From an uncultured Prevotellaceae bacterium (GTDB lineage Bacteria > Bacteroidota > Bacteroidia > Bacteroidales > Bacteroidaceae), in contig OMQN01000007.1 of NCBI GenBank assembly GCA_900313235.1, positions 1 through 61,957 of the forward strand: a stretch of 61,957 bases of DNA, in the 5' to 3' direction. Under the pieces are notes generated by a model. That model was given only the letters and a program-made list of their open reading frames with translations, was not told the DNA's origin and did not search any database. Both the position numbers and the translations under genes were made by a program. Positions 1 to 8,383 of this stretch are shown here, piece by piece. Each line of letters starts with the position of its first letter. Position 1 is the first letter of the stretch.

Positions 1-1
1 C

Positions 2-532
2 ATCAATGATGTGGTGTGTGAGGTGTGGGGATATAGTCGTACGCGCATGCTCATCTGGATGGGCTTCGCCATGAACTTCTTCTTTGTCGTCATGGGTGCG
101 ATAGCCGACTGGATTCCTGGTGCCGACTACTGGGACGGTGATGCCGGATTTCACCAGATTTTCGGACTGGCACCGCGTATTGCGCTGGCCTCGTTCATTG
201 CCTTCATCTGCGGCTCGTTCACCAATGCATATGTCATGTCGCGCATGAAACTGTCGTCAGGGGGTAAGAACTTCTCGGCACGTGCCATTCTGAGCACCGT
301 GTTTGGTGAGGGTGTAGACTCTGTCATCTTCTTTCCGTTGGCACTGGGTGGTGTCATTCCCTGGGAGGAGATGCCGTCGCTGATGATTTCGCAGGTGACG
401 CTGAAGACGCTCTATGAAATCGTCGTGTTGCCTGTGACTATCCGTGTGGTGGAATTCACCAAGAAGCACGACCACGAGGATGTCTTTGATAACGACATTA
501 ACTATAACATCTTTAATGTGTTGAAGATTTAA
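2..532 (+). CDS. yhhQ: Queuosine precursor transporter, YhhQ/VUT family (5' truncated)
   Basis: Integral inner-membrane protein of the YhhQ (VUT, DUF165) family, which imports queuosine precursors such as preQ0/preQ1. The frame is open to the left window edge and reads I-N-D-V-V-C-E-V-W-G-Y, matching the family's conserved 'DVVxEVYGY' region, so the GTG at 11 is internal and the true start lies upstream. Several hydrophobic segments follow, with the motif F-x-C-G-S-F-T-N-A-Y (family 'S..N..I' region) and a charged C-terminal tail rich in D/N. It sits 64 bp ahead of queF on the same strand, which supports the queuosine role. The family assignment is firm; the exact substrate is inferred. Confidence 0.88.
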   Translation: MNDVVCEVWGYSRTRMLIWMGFAMNFFFVVMGAIADWIPGADYWDGDAGFHQIFGLAPRIALASFIAFICGSFTNAYVMSRMKLSSGGKNFSARAILSTVFGEGVDSVIFFPLALGGVIPWEEMPSLMISQVTLKTLYEIVVLPVTIRVVEFTKKHDHEDVFDNDINYNIFNVLKI

Positions 533-567
533 CCTACCCTCGGCCCTTCCCAATAGGGAGGGGAGAG
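533..567. repeat. GC-rich interspersed palindrome, copy 1 (intergenic)
   Basis: The stretch CCTACCCTCGGCCCTTCCC-AATA-GGGAGGGGAGAG contains a CCCTTCCC/GGGAGGGG hairpin. It aligns with similar 34-37-bp sequences inside two genes at 10955-10991 and 48775-48808 (shared pattern: CCTCCCC, spacer, CCCCTC, AA, GAGGGG). Here it lies just after the transporter stop codon and is followed directly by a 7-bp periodic array. Confidence 0.6.
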
Positions 568-595
568 GTGAGAAGTGAAAGTTGAAAGATTAGAA
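568..595 (+). repeat. Heptad array (GTGAGAA GTGAAAG TTGAAAG ATTAGAA)
   Basis: Four degenerate 7-bp units run up to the queF start codon at 597. One of about a dozen such arrays in the window. Confidence 0.6.
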
Positions 596-596
596 T

Positions 597-1058
597 ATGG
601 CAAGAGAGAATGAAGGCCTGCAGCAGTTAGGCAAGAAGACAGAATACAAGATGACGTATGCTCCAGAGGTGCTGGAGACGTTTGAGAACAAGCATAAGGA
701 CAACGACTACTGGGTGCAGTTCAACTGTCCCGAGTTTACGTCGCTGTGCCCTATCACGGGGCAGCCCGACTTTGCGGAAATCAAGATTATGTATATCCCT
801 GACGAAAGGATGGTGGAGTCGAAGAGTCTGAAGCTCTACCTCTTCTCCTTCCGCAACCACGGCGACTTCCATGAGGACTGCGTGAACATCATCATGAAAG
901 ACCTGGTGAAGCTGATGCAACCTAAATATATCGAGGTGATAGGATTGTTCACCCCTCGTGGTGGCATCAGCATCTATCCGTATGCTAACTACGGACAGCC
1001 AGGAACAAAATACGCTGCCCTTGCAGAGCAGCGCCTCTTGAACTACCAGATGAAGTAA
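597..1058 (+). CDS. queF: NADPH-dependent 7-cyano-7-deazaguanine reductase QueF
   Basis: Reduces preQ0 to preQ1 with NADPH in queuosine synthesis; cytosolic. The 153-residue length fits the short single-domain (type I, YkvM-like) form. The catalytic cysteine is Cys51 in [10 protein letters not shown], with the general-acid Asp58 seven residues later, the same spacing as in B. subtilis QueF (Cys55/Asp62). The family's NADPH motif is visible as [17 protein letters not shown] (from about residue 74). ATG start directly after a heptad array and no clear Shine-Dalgarno. It follows the YhhQ-type transporter, so the pair likely couples uptake and reduction of preQ0. A strong terminator hairpin follows. 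Confidence 0.95.
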   Translation: MARENEGLQQLGKKTEYKMTYAPEVLETFENKHKDNDYWVQFNCPEFTSLCPITGQPDFAEIKIMYIPDERMVESKSLKLYLFSFRNHGDFHEDCVNIIMKDLVKLMQPKYIEVIGLFTPRGGISIYPYANYGQPGTKYAALAEQRLLNYQMK

Positions 1059-1077
1059 TCATCAGCAGTAGATACTA

Positions 1078-1112
1078 AAAATGCTCCCTTCAACGAGGGA
1101 GCATTTTGTTTT
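1078..1112. terminator. Bidirectional intrinsic terminator
   Basis: Perfect 12-bp inverted repeat AAAATGCTCCCT (1078-1089) / AGGGAGCATTTT (1096-1107), 6-nt loop, T-rich on the plus side and A-rich on the other. It separates queF (+) from the convergent beta-barrel gene (-) and can serve both. Confidence 0.9.
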
Positions 1113-1130
1113 CAGCATGTGTATTCCACA

Positions 1131-1703
1131 TTAGAACTTGTAGCCGATGGTCAGAGAACCGCCGTCGGTGTAGTACTTGTAATCATCATTATTGAACTTA
1201 TCAACTCTGGTCAGAGAGTAGCCTCCGCGCAGGTCGAGGGTAATGCCGTTATTGAACTCATAAGAGAGGCCAACAGGAATAGAGAAGTTGAAAGATTTGC
1301 AATCTCCATTGATATTGTCGTTAACCAGGATACCAGGCTGCACACCGATCTTCAGCGCAAAGCCCTTGGCAACATAGAAGTTGGCCATGACGGGAATGTC
1401 GATGTAGTCAAGCTTTACATCGCTAGCGTCCTTCCATTTCCAACCCAGCTGCTCGTATTTCAGACCTGCAGAAACAGAAAGCCATGGGGTAGAGGTGTAA
1501 TACTCTGCCTCAGCACCAATAGCGAGACCTACGCGAGCTTCGTTTCCAGTTACAGTACTACTAGAGTACTCACCTCTGAAGGTACCTACTGAGAAACCAA
1601 TCATGGGCTGGATGGTGAATGAACCAGCTGCGTGACGAGCGTTCTGTGCATTTGCAGTGAGGCAAGCTACTGCCATTACTGCCATCATAAAGAATTTCTT
1701 CAT
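1131..1703 (-). CDS. Outer-membrane beta-barrel (porin-like) protein
   Basis: 190-residue secreted protein of the small Bacteroidota OMP_b-brl type. The start at 1703 is chosen because it opens a clean signal peptide (MKKFFMMAVMAVACLTANA^Q); the frame is open further upstream but runs into the preceding gene's end. The mature part alternates amphipathic strands ('GFSVGTF', 'LSVSAGLKYEQLGW', 'IPVMANFYV', 'FALKIGVQPGIL', 'IPVGLSYEF', 'LDLRGGYSLT') and ends in ...LTIGYKF, an aromatic-terminated last strand typical of outer-membrane barrels. It is the last gene of the minus-strand run starting near 6430. Role beyond an outer-membrane location is unknown. Confidence 0.85.
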   Translation of the reverse strand: MKKFFMMAVMAVACLTANAQNARHAAGSFTIQPMIGFSVGTFRGEYSSSTVTGNEARVGLAIGAEAEYYTSTPWLSVSAGLKYEQLGWKWKDASDVKLDYIDIPVMANFYVAKGFALKIGVQPGILVNDNINGDCKSFNFSIPVGLSYEFNNGITLDLRGGYSLTRVDKFNNDDYKYYTDGGSLTIGYKF

Positions 1704-1746
1704 AACTTTTGTTGTTTTAAATGAATTAATAATGTTAATTGGTTTA

Positions 1747-3402
1747 TTATAAAGTAATATTGAGTACGCTCTGGATGACGTCCTTGATGGCTTTCGAGGC
1801 TGCCTCGTCACACTTGTCTTTACTCAGGAACTCGTAGCTATGAGTACCTATGAGGTTGATGACCTTCCAGACCTTGCGCGAGGGGTTGATTTCAGTATCC
1901 TCGATGGCGTTGGCTGTCCAGGGGTCGTTATAGGAATAGATGAAGATGATGGGTTGCGTGGTGGTCGTTGCTGCCCACTGGTGCACGCTGGTCATCAGCT
2001 TGCCACCATCCCATTGCCCAGGATAACGCTTGCTGTACATACTCTCCACACTGCTCAGGTTGCCCACCTCCTCGGCCAGCTTCTTCGTCAGGTAGCTGCC
2101 ATCGACCAGCGAATAGTCGTAGCAATAGCTGCCCAGCTCACGATAGGCTTGCAGATAGTAGGGCATTTCCTTTTCGCTCTTACGAAGCGCTATAATACCG
2201 TTGTCGTCTAATGCGGCACGTCTGCCTACACTTTTCTGACTGTTTTTGATAATATATTTCATCAATTCTCTCTCGTCCATAAATACGAAGTCCACCACAG
2301 CTTCGATGTCACTCTCATCGGCTGTCGGTGCTATGGCCTTTGCAGGGTCGGGCACGTATTTGGCCCAACTGCTGAACTGAATATAAGAGAAGTCGCCGAA
2401 GAGGTTGTTGTAGAAGGTACAGATGACGCCTGCTGTGGCAGCCTTCTCCAGTTGCGCACCTTCATAATACTGCAACAGCTCTTTATACTCATTTGGTGAA
2501 TTCTGATGGTACTTGCGCAGACAGGCATCGCGCAGCGCCTTATTGCTGCTGATGGCTGCAGGAATGGCACGCAGACGCTGGTAGGCCACAGCCTCGTCAC
2601 TACCTGCGGGATAGCCGTTGCCACAGACATTGATCAGATACGTTCCTGCAGTCATTTCCATGCATGACTCTTCAGTACCTCTGATGAATGGGGCACAGAA
2701 GGGCATGAAGAGGTCGATGTCGTTCCATCCGTTCTTGTCGCTATAGTAGGCATAGAGTGCCGAGGTGATGCCACTCTTACTGACACCAGTGGCCACCCAC
2801 TTGTTGGTGCGTGGGAAGAGGTGTTTCTGCAGCAGCGTCACGACGTTGTGCAGGTCGGTAGCTGCCTGGTCGGTATAGAGGTAGGTGAAGTCTGTGTTGT
2901 CGAAATCCTCAGGCAGCGAAGTGCCGAAATAACGGTGCTCCACAGTGATGTAGTTGGCTTTCAGATATTTCACCAGGTCTTGCTCGTCGTATATCTCGTG
3001 AACAGAGTCTGGCAGGGCATAGCCCTCGGTATCGAGCACCACAGGACGATCCCAGCCCTTGAACTTCATATAGCAGCGCTGCTTGAAGGTGCCGCCCTTC
3101 GGATTCTTGTGGTCTTTCAACTGTTCCACATTGAAGTAATAGCCGTATTTGTCGGGGTTTTCCTTCGAATATTGGATGGTGGCATCGCTGATGCCTGGAA
3201 TCTTCTCCAGCTTCTGCGTGATCTCGTCGCTGGTAGGCTTCTCAGGATCCCCAGGCTCCTTCGGCGTATTGTCATACTGGTATTCATCCAGATGGTCGCT
3301 CTCTGCACAACCTGTCAGGAACTGTGAGCCCCATGCCAGCAGGCAGAAGACCATCGTATAGTTCACATATTGTCTTATCTTCATCATTTTCATCATTTTC
3401 AT
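1747..3402 (-). CDS. S37-like serine peptidase lipoprotein
   Basis: 551-residue protein with a lipoprotein signal (lipobox L-T-G-C, Cys32), so probably periplasmic or surface-exposed. Sequence features match the PS-10/S37 aminopeptidase family: V-E-H-R-Y-F-G at residues 154-160 and the nucleophile elbow G-V-S-K-S-G with Ser208 as likely nucleophile, within an alpha/beta-hydrolase fold; the C-terminal I-G-T-H-S-Y probably carries the catalytic His. S37 enzymes release short N-terminal peptides, often tripeptides after proline; substrate here is not determinable. The start codon is ambiguous: the N-terminus is M-K-M-M-K-M-M-K, with several possible ATGs. Only 8 bp separate it from the S41 peptidase upstream, so the two are co-transcribed. 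Confidence 0.85.
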   Translation of the reverse strand: MKMMKMMKIRQYVNYTMVFCLLAWGSQFLTGCAESDHLDEYQYDNTPKEPGDPEKPTSDEITQKLEKIPGISDATIQYSKENPDKYGYYFNVEQLKDHKNPKGGTFKQRCYMKFKGWDRPVVLDTEGYALPDSVHEIYDEQDLVKYLKANYITVEHRYFGTSLPEDFDNTDFTYLYTDQAATDLHNVVTLLQKHLFPRTNKWVATGVSKSGITSALYAYYSDKNGWNDIDLFMPFCAPFIRGTEESCMEMTAGTYLINVCGNGYPAGSDEAVAYQRLRAIPAAISSNKALRDACLRKYHQNSPNEYKELLQYYEGAQLEKAATAGVICTFYNNLFGDFSYIQFSSWAKYVPDPAKAIAPTADESDIEAVVDFVFMDERELMKYIIKNSQKSVGRRAALDDNGIIALRKSEKEMPYYLQAYRELGSYCYDYSLVDGSYLTKKLAEEVGNLSSVESMYSKRYPGQWDGGKLMTSVHQWAATTTTQPIIFIYSYNDPWTANAIEDTEINPSRKVWKVINLIGTHSYEFLSKDKCDEAASKAIKDVIQSVLNITL

Positions 3403-3410
3403 CTCCTTTC

Positions 3411-4991
3411 TTACTTACCGTTTCTAATCAATTGCAATGCACGATCCAGCTGAGTATCCTTGCCAGTGCTTCTCAGCTGTTTGACGTCGAGGTCGACATC
3501 GATGTCAGGCGTAACACCGACTCCCTCTAAAATGTGTCCTTCGCGGTCGAACTGAGCCAACATGGGCAGATAGACATAGACAGGTGTCTTGTCTTCCTCA
3601 CCGATATGGCCGGTGTAGTTGATTGAGAAGTTGTCATTTCCTGAGAGTGCACACATGCCACCCCACGTGCGCTTGCCGACGAGGGTAGCGTTGTCGATAT
3701 ACTTGGCGCTGATGGACGTTATTTCTGCCATACTCACGGAGTGGCAGTTGGCCAGCACCACGATAGGCTCCGTAATGGTTGCATGTTCTGTCTCCAAGGT
3801 GTTGACAATCTGAGGCATCAGGGGCGAGTAGTCCAGGCGGCCCGTGCCGTGCTTAAAGCGTGCCTTGCCGATTTCGAAGCCGCCGCTGGGAAGGAGCGCT
3901 CCCATCACATAGGGATAGTCTCCTACTGAGCCGCCACCATTGTTTCTGACGTCGATGATGACACCACCGAGTTGGCCGGACTTGTGCAACTGTTGTATGT
4001 AGCTAAACCAGCTGTTCCATACCGTCTGTACCTTCCCAATCTTTTCCTGTGTGGACTTGTCGGGGTTGGGGAAACTCTCTGTGCGAGTCTCCTCGTCCAG
4101 ATAGTATGACAAGCTGAATCCGTCGAAATGAATATAGGCGATGTTCCCCTTCAGCAGTGCATAGCTGACCTTGATGCCATAATCAGCGAAGTGCACGTCA
4201 ATGGGGTCGAAGGCAGGAATGTTCAGGTAAGCATAGCGGTTGGCCAGATCATTGTACAACATCACGCCTTCCTTGGTGTCTTTAATCAAGTCTACTTGTT
4301 TCTCCAGCTCCGTCAGCGTCTGTAGCATTTTGGCCTGCTCTGCAGTGGGCGTTGGCAGTTTCTTCAACGCTGATATGCTGTCGGTAATCCATTCTAATCC
4401 CACATCGTCGCCCTCTCTGAACACATCCAGCAGGTCGGAAATTTCAGTAGAATACTCCATCGTGATAGGTTTGCCCTGTTCGTCGAGCTCCACCTCGCCA
4501 TGCTCCTTGTTCAGATAGTATTGCAGCGATGGCGGGTTGAGATACGCATCCTTAAAATCGGGGCGTTGTAAGTTGCGCTCACTGCTGGGCGATATGGCGA
4601 CAAATTTGCCCGTCTTGTGGTTCTTCAGCTGTACAACCAAGTGACCGTCGTGCAGCGGACTGATTACTTCCGTTGCCAGTTTCTTCAGTTGGTCGTCTGT
4701 GACCTCTTTCTGTTGGTCGAGGGCCTCAAACTGCGGCAGATAGTTGTCGTAAACGGCGTCCCAGTCCAGTCCGTGGTCTCTCTCGTAGTCCCACAGCGCA
4801 TAGTGCTGGTTCAGACCATTCCACAATACCTTGAACTTGCCCGCATAGCTTTTTTCTGCCTCGCCAAATGCCAATACGTCTTCGTGGGCGTAGTTTACCA
4901 GTGTGTCGCTCTGCTCATGGCATGAACCAAGTGCCAGCATGAGGAGTCCTGCTCCTATGATAGATAATATCTTGTGTTCCATCGTGTTCAT
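3411..4991 (-). CDS. S41 family peptidase lipoprotein
   Basis: 526-residue lipoprotein (lipobox A-L-G-S-C, Cys24) of the C-terminal-processing/tricorn-like S41 peptidases. The core reads G-G-V-I-I-D-V-R-N-N-G-G-G (the S41 substrate-binding strand and glycine turn), then V-V-L-A-N-C-H-S-V-S-M-A-E with Ser420 as likely nucleophile, then L-V-G-K-R-T-W-G-G with Lys440 as candidate general base, and G-V-G-V-T-P-D near the end. No obvious PDZ domain; the N-terminal ~270 residues are a family-specific extension. It starts 2 bp after the broken barrel gene and is followed after 8 bp by the S37-like peptidase, suggesting an envelope or extracellular peptide-degrading unit. Confidence 0.88.
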   Translation of the reverse strand: MNTMEHKILSIIGAGLLMLALGSCHEQSDTLVNYAHEDVLAFGEAEKSYAGKFKVLWNGLNQHYALWDYERDHGLDWDAVYDNYLPQFEALDQQKEVTDDQLKKLATEVISPLHDGHLVVQLKNHKTGKFVAISPSSERNLQRPDFKDAYLNPPSLQYYLNKEHGEVELDEQGKPITMEYSTEISDLLDVFREGDDVGLEWITDSISALKKLPTPTAEQAKMLQTLTELEKQVDLIKDTKEGVMLYNDLANRYAYLNIPAFDPIDVHFADYGIKVSYALLKGNIAYIHFDGFSLSYYLDEETRTESFPNPDKSTQEKIGKVQTVWNSWFSYIQQLHKSGQLGGVIIDVRNNGGGSVGDYPYVMGALLPSGGFEIGKARFKHGTGRLDYSPLMPQIVNTLETEHATITEPIVVLANCHSVSMAEITSISAKYIDNATLVGKRTWGGMCALSGNDNFSINYTGHIGEEDKTPVYVYLPMLAQFDREGHILEGVGVTPDIDVDLDVKQLRSTGKDTQLDRALQLIRNGK

Positions 4992-4993
4992 TA

Positions 4994-5600
4994 TTAAAAT
5001 AGGTAGTATACTCCTGCCTGAATGGCAAGCGTATGGTTATATCGGTAGTCTTTCACTTTCATGTACTGCTTCTGTGCACTCGTCGTGCTGTAGTAGTAGC
5101 GAGCCTCCATCTGGGCAGCCCAGTGCGTGGCAAAGCGGTATTCTAAGCCCGCGCCACCTACCAGACCGCAGTCCCAGCGCTGGTCGCGGTCGCTGTCAAA
5201 ATCTACCTTCTCGCTGAACGAGTAGGTCATGGTTGAGAATGCATTGAAATCCAGACCTTCACGACGGCTGTTCAGCCAGTAGCCGCCATAGACACCCAGG
5301 TTGACGAAGCCGCGCAGCTTCTCGCCACCCATGCTCAGCGACGCCATAACGGGCAACTGCAGGTAGTTGTTGAAATACTTGTGTTCGATGCCTGATACCC
5401 AACCAGTTATTTACATCATACTGTCCGGTAATACCGATGGTAGCACCCCAGCGACCCTGCATCTGCCAGTCGCTCTCATACTGTTTGTCCATCGTGTACA
5501 CATTGTAGTCGGTACCTGCTGTCACACCAACGTGCCATTGCCCATGGACGGCCATTGACACCAGCATTGCACAGACCAGAATCATTTTTCTCTTTTTCAT
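4994..5600 (-). pseudogene. Outer-membrane beta-barrel protein, frameshifted/deleted
   Basis: Two overlapping frames together form one small beta-barrel protein. The 5' part starts at 5600 with a good signal peptide (MKKRKMILVCAMLVSMAVHG^Q) and reads W-H-V-G-V-T-A-G...Y-D-V-N-N-W-L-G-I. Around 5390-5395 the barrel-like reading moves to another frame, G-I-E-H-K-Y-F-N-N-Y-L-Q-L-P-V-M-A-S-L-S, which runs to the stop at 4994 and ends ...AIQAGVYYLF, a proper terminal strand. Related proteins normally have more sequence between the 'WLGI' and 'YFNNYLQLPVM' strands, so a short deletion that also shifts the frame is likelier than a single-base error. It leads the two-peptidase operon. Confidence 0.75.
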
Positions 5601-5674
5601 TGGTAACTGTTTAAATATATGTATCTTATTTCGTAGTAAAGTTATTGGAGCACACAAGCACACAAACAAATATG

Positions 5675-6430
5675 CTACTCCTTGCGGTAGTATTCCTGCG
5701 TATGGTCGCTGAACTCCAGGATGAGTGAGTCGGGCGTCAGCAGGCAGATACGTGCCGTGTCTGTATCGGGTACGTCACCATCTTTGGAGATTCCTGCTAT
5801 GGTGTCGGCCTTCAGGATGAGCATGCCGTTGTAGAAGTACCAGTCAGTATAGCGCTTGAGAGCAGGATATTCCACTGGCGACATGTCGTCGGTAGTGGTG
5901 CGATGACGTACGCCTCCTCGTGCCGTTACCGTATAGTCGCGCTTCAGTCGCAGCGAGTATTCGCGAGGTGTCAGCATCAGCTGGCGCAGCGAGTCGGGAA
6001 TACGCTCTATCATGCGGCGCTGCATGCGCTTGCGCAGGCTCTCTGCAGAACGTAGCTGTGGGAGCACCTGGTAGCCCCATTCTCCTTTCAGCATCTCCAT
6101 GTTAACTACGCTGAGGGCCTCGTCGCGGTCTTCCGGGTTGATGATGACTGCCAACTCGTCGCCAATGCGCGGCTGTCCGAAAATGCGATGTTGCTGGAAG
6201 GCGTTGATGATGTCGAACGTGTCGGGGTCGCCACCGGAGTAGCGAAGGAATACCAGCACCGAGTCGGTGCATCCGTCGCACGCCAAGCCATAAAGGGCAG
6301 AGTCTCCCGGCAGGTTCTTCTTAAGACTGATAGCATCGTCAGCAACATCCGTTGCCGGCTGTTCCTGTTTGGTGCTACAGGCTACTGTCAGTAGTGTAGC
6401 GGCAGCTGCAAGAAGTATCAGTCTTTTCAT
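5675..6430 (-). CDS. Hypothetical lipoprotein
   Basis: 251-residue lipoprotein (lipobox T-V-A-C, Cys18). I do not recognise a family. The mature part has a C-D-G-C pair near residue 50, a middle helical, Arg-rich segment (R-K-R-M-Q-R-R-M-I-E-R) and a C-terminal half with alternating strands (W-Y-F-Y-N-G-M-L-I-L-K-A-D) that resembles lipocalin-like beta-barrels of Bacteroidota lipoproteins; this resemblance is weak. It has its own promoter upstream (TAccTTTG at 6453-6460) and is separated from the next minus-strand gene by 74 bp. Confidence 0.75.
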   Translation of the reverse strand: MKRLILLAAAATLLTVACSTKQEQPATDVADDAISLKKNLPGDSALYGLACDGCTDSVLVFLRYSGGDPDTFDIINAFQQHRIFGQPRIGDELAVIINPEDRDEALSVVNMEMLKGEWGYQVLPQLRSAESLRKRMQRRMIERIPDSLRQLMLTPREYSLRLKRDYTVTARGGVRHRTTTDDMSPVEYPALKRYTDWYFYNGMLILKADTIAGISKDGDVPDTDTARICLLTPDSLILEFSDHTQEYYRKE

Positions 6431-6452
6431 CGTCTTATATTAAATTATGGTA

Positions 6453-6483
6453 CAAAGGTACTAATTTGTGGGGAAAGAACAAA
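6453..6483 (-). promoter_or_regulatory. Promoter of the lipoprotein gene
   Basis: Read on the minus strand: TTTG at 6483-6480, 19 bp, TACCTTTG at 6460-6453, a good match to the Bacteroidota -33/-7 consensus, about 25 bp before the start codon at 6430. Confidence 0.75.
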
Positions 6484-6521
6484 ACAAATAGCCATATTTT
6501 TTTTAATAAATCAAAAATATG

Positions 6522-6553
6522 TTGGTTATCTTCTTACTTATTCGTACCTTTGC
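6522..6553 (+). promoter_or_regulatory. Promoter of the decarboxylase alpha subunit gene
   Basis: TTGG at 6522-6525, 19 bp, TACCTTTG at 6545-6552, start codon at 6587. The block TTATTCGTACCTTTGCA is also found unchanged in the flotillin promoter (8938-8954). Confidence 0.8.
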
Positions 6554-6586
6554 ACAAATATTGAAGTCAAACAGTATTTTCAAATT

Positions 6587-8362
6587 ATGAAAAAGAAGAT
6601 TAAGTTTAGTCTTGTCTATCGCGACATGTGGCAGTCGTCAGGCAAGTTTCAACCTCGTAAAGATCAGTTAGAGCGCATTGCTCCCGTCATTATCGACATG
6701 GGTTGCTTTGCCCGTGTAGAGACTAACGGTGGTGCCTTTGAACAGGTAAACCTCATGGCTGGTGAGAACCCCAACCTGGCCGTACGTGCTTTCTGTAAAC
6801 CTTTCAACGAGGTAGGCATCCAGACGCACATGCTGGATCGTGGCCTGAATGCGCTGCGTATGTATCCTGTCCCCGACGATGTGCGTGAGCTCATGTATAA
6901 GGTCAAGAAGGCTCAGGGCGTAGACATTCCCCGTATTTTCTGTGGTCTGAACGACACACGTAATATTATCCCCTCTATCAAGTGGGCCAAGGCCGCCGGT
7001 ATGATTCCACAAGCTACGCTGTGTATTACTACCAGTCCGGTGCATACCGTCGAGTACTATTCAAATATTGCCGACGAGGTCATTGCCGCTGGTGCCGAGG
7101 AAATCTGTCTGAAGGATATGGCAGGTATCGGACAGCCCGCCCTGCTGGGTGCGCTGACGAAGGCCATCAAGACCAAGCATCCCGACATCATCATCCAGTA
7201 TCACGGCCACTCTGGTCCCGGCCTGTCGATGGCCTCCATCCTGGAGGTATGTAACAACGGTGCCGACATCATCGATACCGCTATCGAGCCGCTGTCATGG
7301 GGTAAGGTTCATCCCGACATCATCTCTGTACAGTCTATGCTGAAGAACGAGGGCTTCGAGGTGGCTGATATTAATATGAACGCGTATATGCAGGCACGTA
7401 GTCTGACGCAGGAGTTCATTGACGACTGGTTGGGCTACTTCATCAATCCTGCCAACAAGCACATGTCTTCCCTGCTGCTGGGCAGCGGTCTGCCTGGTGG
7501 TATGATGGGTTCGATGATGGCTGACCTCGGTCCTATCCAGGGTATGATTAACAAGTTGCGCGAGAAGAAGGGCGAGCCCACACTCTCTATGGACGATATG
7601 CTGGTGAAGCTGTTCAACGAGGTAGAGTATGTATGGCCTCGCGTGGGTTATCCCCCATTGGTGACACCGTTCTCTCAGTACACCAAGAACATCGCTCTGA
7701 TGAACCTGCTCACCATGGAACAGGGCAAGGGTCGCTATGTGATGATGGACGACGCCATCTGGGGTATGATTCTCGGCAAGAGCGGCAAGGTCCCCGGTAC
7801 CATCGATCCCGAATTCATCGAACTGGCTAAGAAGCAGGGCCGTGAGTTCACTGATGCCGACCCGCACACCTTGATTCCCAACACCCTCGATACCTTCAAG
7901 AAGGAGATGGATGAGAACGGCTGGGACTACGGACAGGACAACGAGGAACTCTTCGAGTTGGCTATGCACCCCGAGCAGTACCGTCCCTTCAAGAGCGGTC
8001 AGGCCAAGAAGCAGTTGCTCGCCGACATCCAGAAGGCCAAGGATGCCAAGTTGGGCTCGACGCTGTCGCCTGCTGAAATCGCTGCCTTCAAGCATGCCAA
8101 GGCTGATGCACTGATTGCTCCCGTGGCTGGACAGGTGTACTACGAGTTCTCTGGCGAGGGCGCTTGCGAGCCTTGTCTGGAACCGTTCATCGGTCAGCAG
8201 TACAAGGAGGGCGACACCTTCTGCTATATCCAGGCTCCATGGGGTGAGATTGTTCCCATCCCCGCTGCCATTGGTGGTAAACTCGTGGAGGTTGCTGCCA
8301 AGCAAGGCGCCAAGGTTCGCAAGGGCGACAACCTGGGTTGGATAGAAAGAGCAAACAGCTAA
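6587..8362 (+). CDS. Oxaloacetate decarboxylase / pyruvate carboxylase subunit B-like protein, biotin site lost
   Basis: 591-residue carboxyltransferase protein of the OadA/PycB group. The N-terminal TIM barrel has Y-R-D-M-W-Q-S (family R-D-x-x-Q-S), C-L-K-D-M-A-G (carboxylated-lysine/metal region) and Y-H-G-H-S-G-P-G-L-S with D-T-A-I-E-P-L-S (metal-binding His pair and following strand). A linker leads to a C-terminal biotinyl/lipoyl-like hammerhead ('LIAPVAG', 'KEGDTFCYIQ'), but at the biotinylation turn, where A-M-K-M is expected, it has Ala-Pro-Trp-Gly (residues 550-553). No OadB or OadG gene is adjacent. It may still act on oxaloacetate or pyruvate with a separate biotin carrier, or have a changed role. 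The stop codon lies in a heptad array. Confidence 0.85.
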   Translation: MKKKIKFSLVYRDMWQSSGKFQPRKDQLERIAPVIIDMGCFARVETNGGAFEQVNLMAGENPNLAVRAFCKPFNEVGIQTHMLDRGLNALRMYPVPDDVRELMYKVKKAQGVDIPRIFCGLNDTRNIIPSIKWAKAAGMIPQATLCITTSPVHTVEYYSNIADEVIAAGAEEICLKDMAGIGQPALLGALTKAIKTKHPDIIIQYHGHSGPGLSMASILEVCNNGADIIDTAIEPLSWGKVHPDIISVQSMLKNEGFEVADINMNAYMQARSLTQEFIDDWLGYFINPANKHMSSLLLGSGLPGGMMGSMMADLGPIQGMINKLREKKGEPTLSMDDMLVKLFNEVEYVWPRVGYPPLVTPFSQYTKNIALMNLLTMEQGKGRYVMMDDAIWGMILGKSGKVPGTIDPEFIELAKKQGREFTDADPHTLIPNTLDTFKKEMDENGWDYGQDNEELFELAMHPEQYRPFKSGQAKKQLLADIQKAKDAKLGSTLSPAEIAAFKHAKADALIAPVAGQVYYEFSGEGACEPCLEPFIGQQYKEGDTFCYIQAPWGEIVPIPAAIGGKLVEVAAKQGAKVRKGDNLGWIERANS

Positions 8363-8376
8363 TAGCTAACTGCTAA
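8356..8376 (+). repeat. Heptad array (CAGCTAA TAGCTAA CTGCTAA)
   Basis: Three 7-bp units. The first supplies the TAA stop codon of the preceding gene (8360-8362); the array fills the space to the HD-domain gene. Confidence 0.7.
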
Positions 8377-8383
8377 AGCCAAT

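Noticed and set aside
533-596. PreQ1 riboswitch ahead of queF
   Set aside because: The gap is filled by a GC-rich palindrome and a heptad array; the small preQ1 pseudoknot with its A-rich tail is not seen.
7295-8305. 336-codon minus-strand frame opposite the decarboxylase gene
   Set aside because: Antisense shadow of a recognised protein; no domain pattern.
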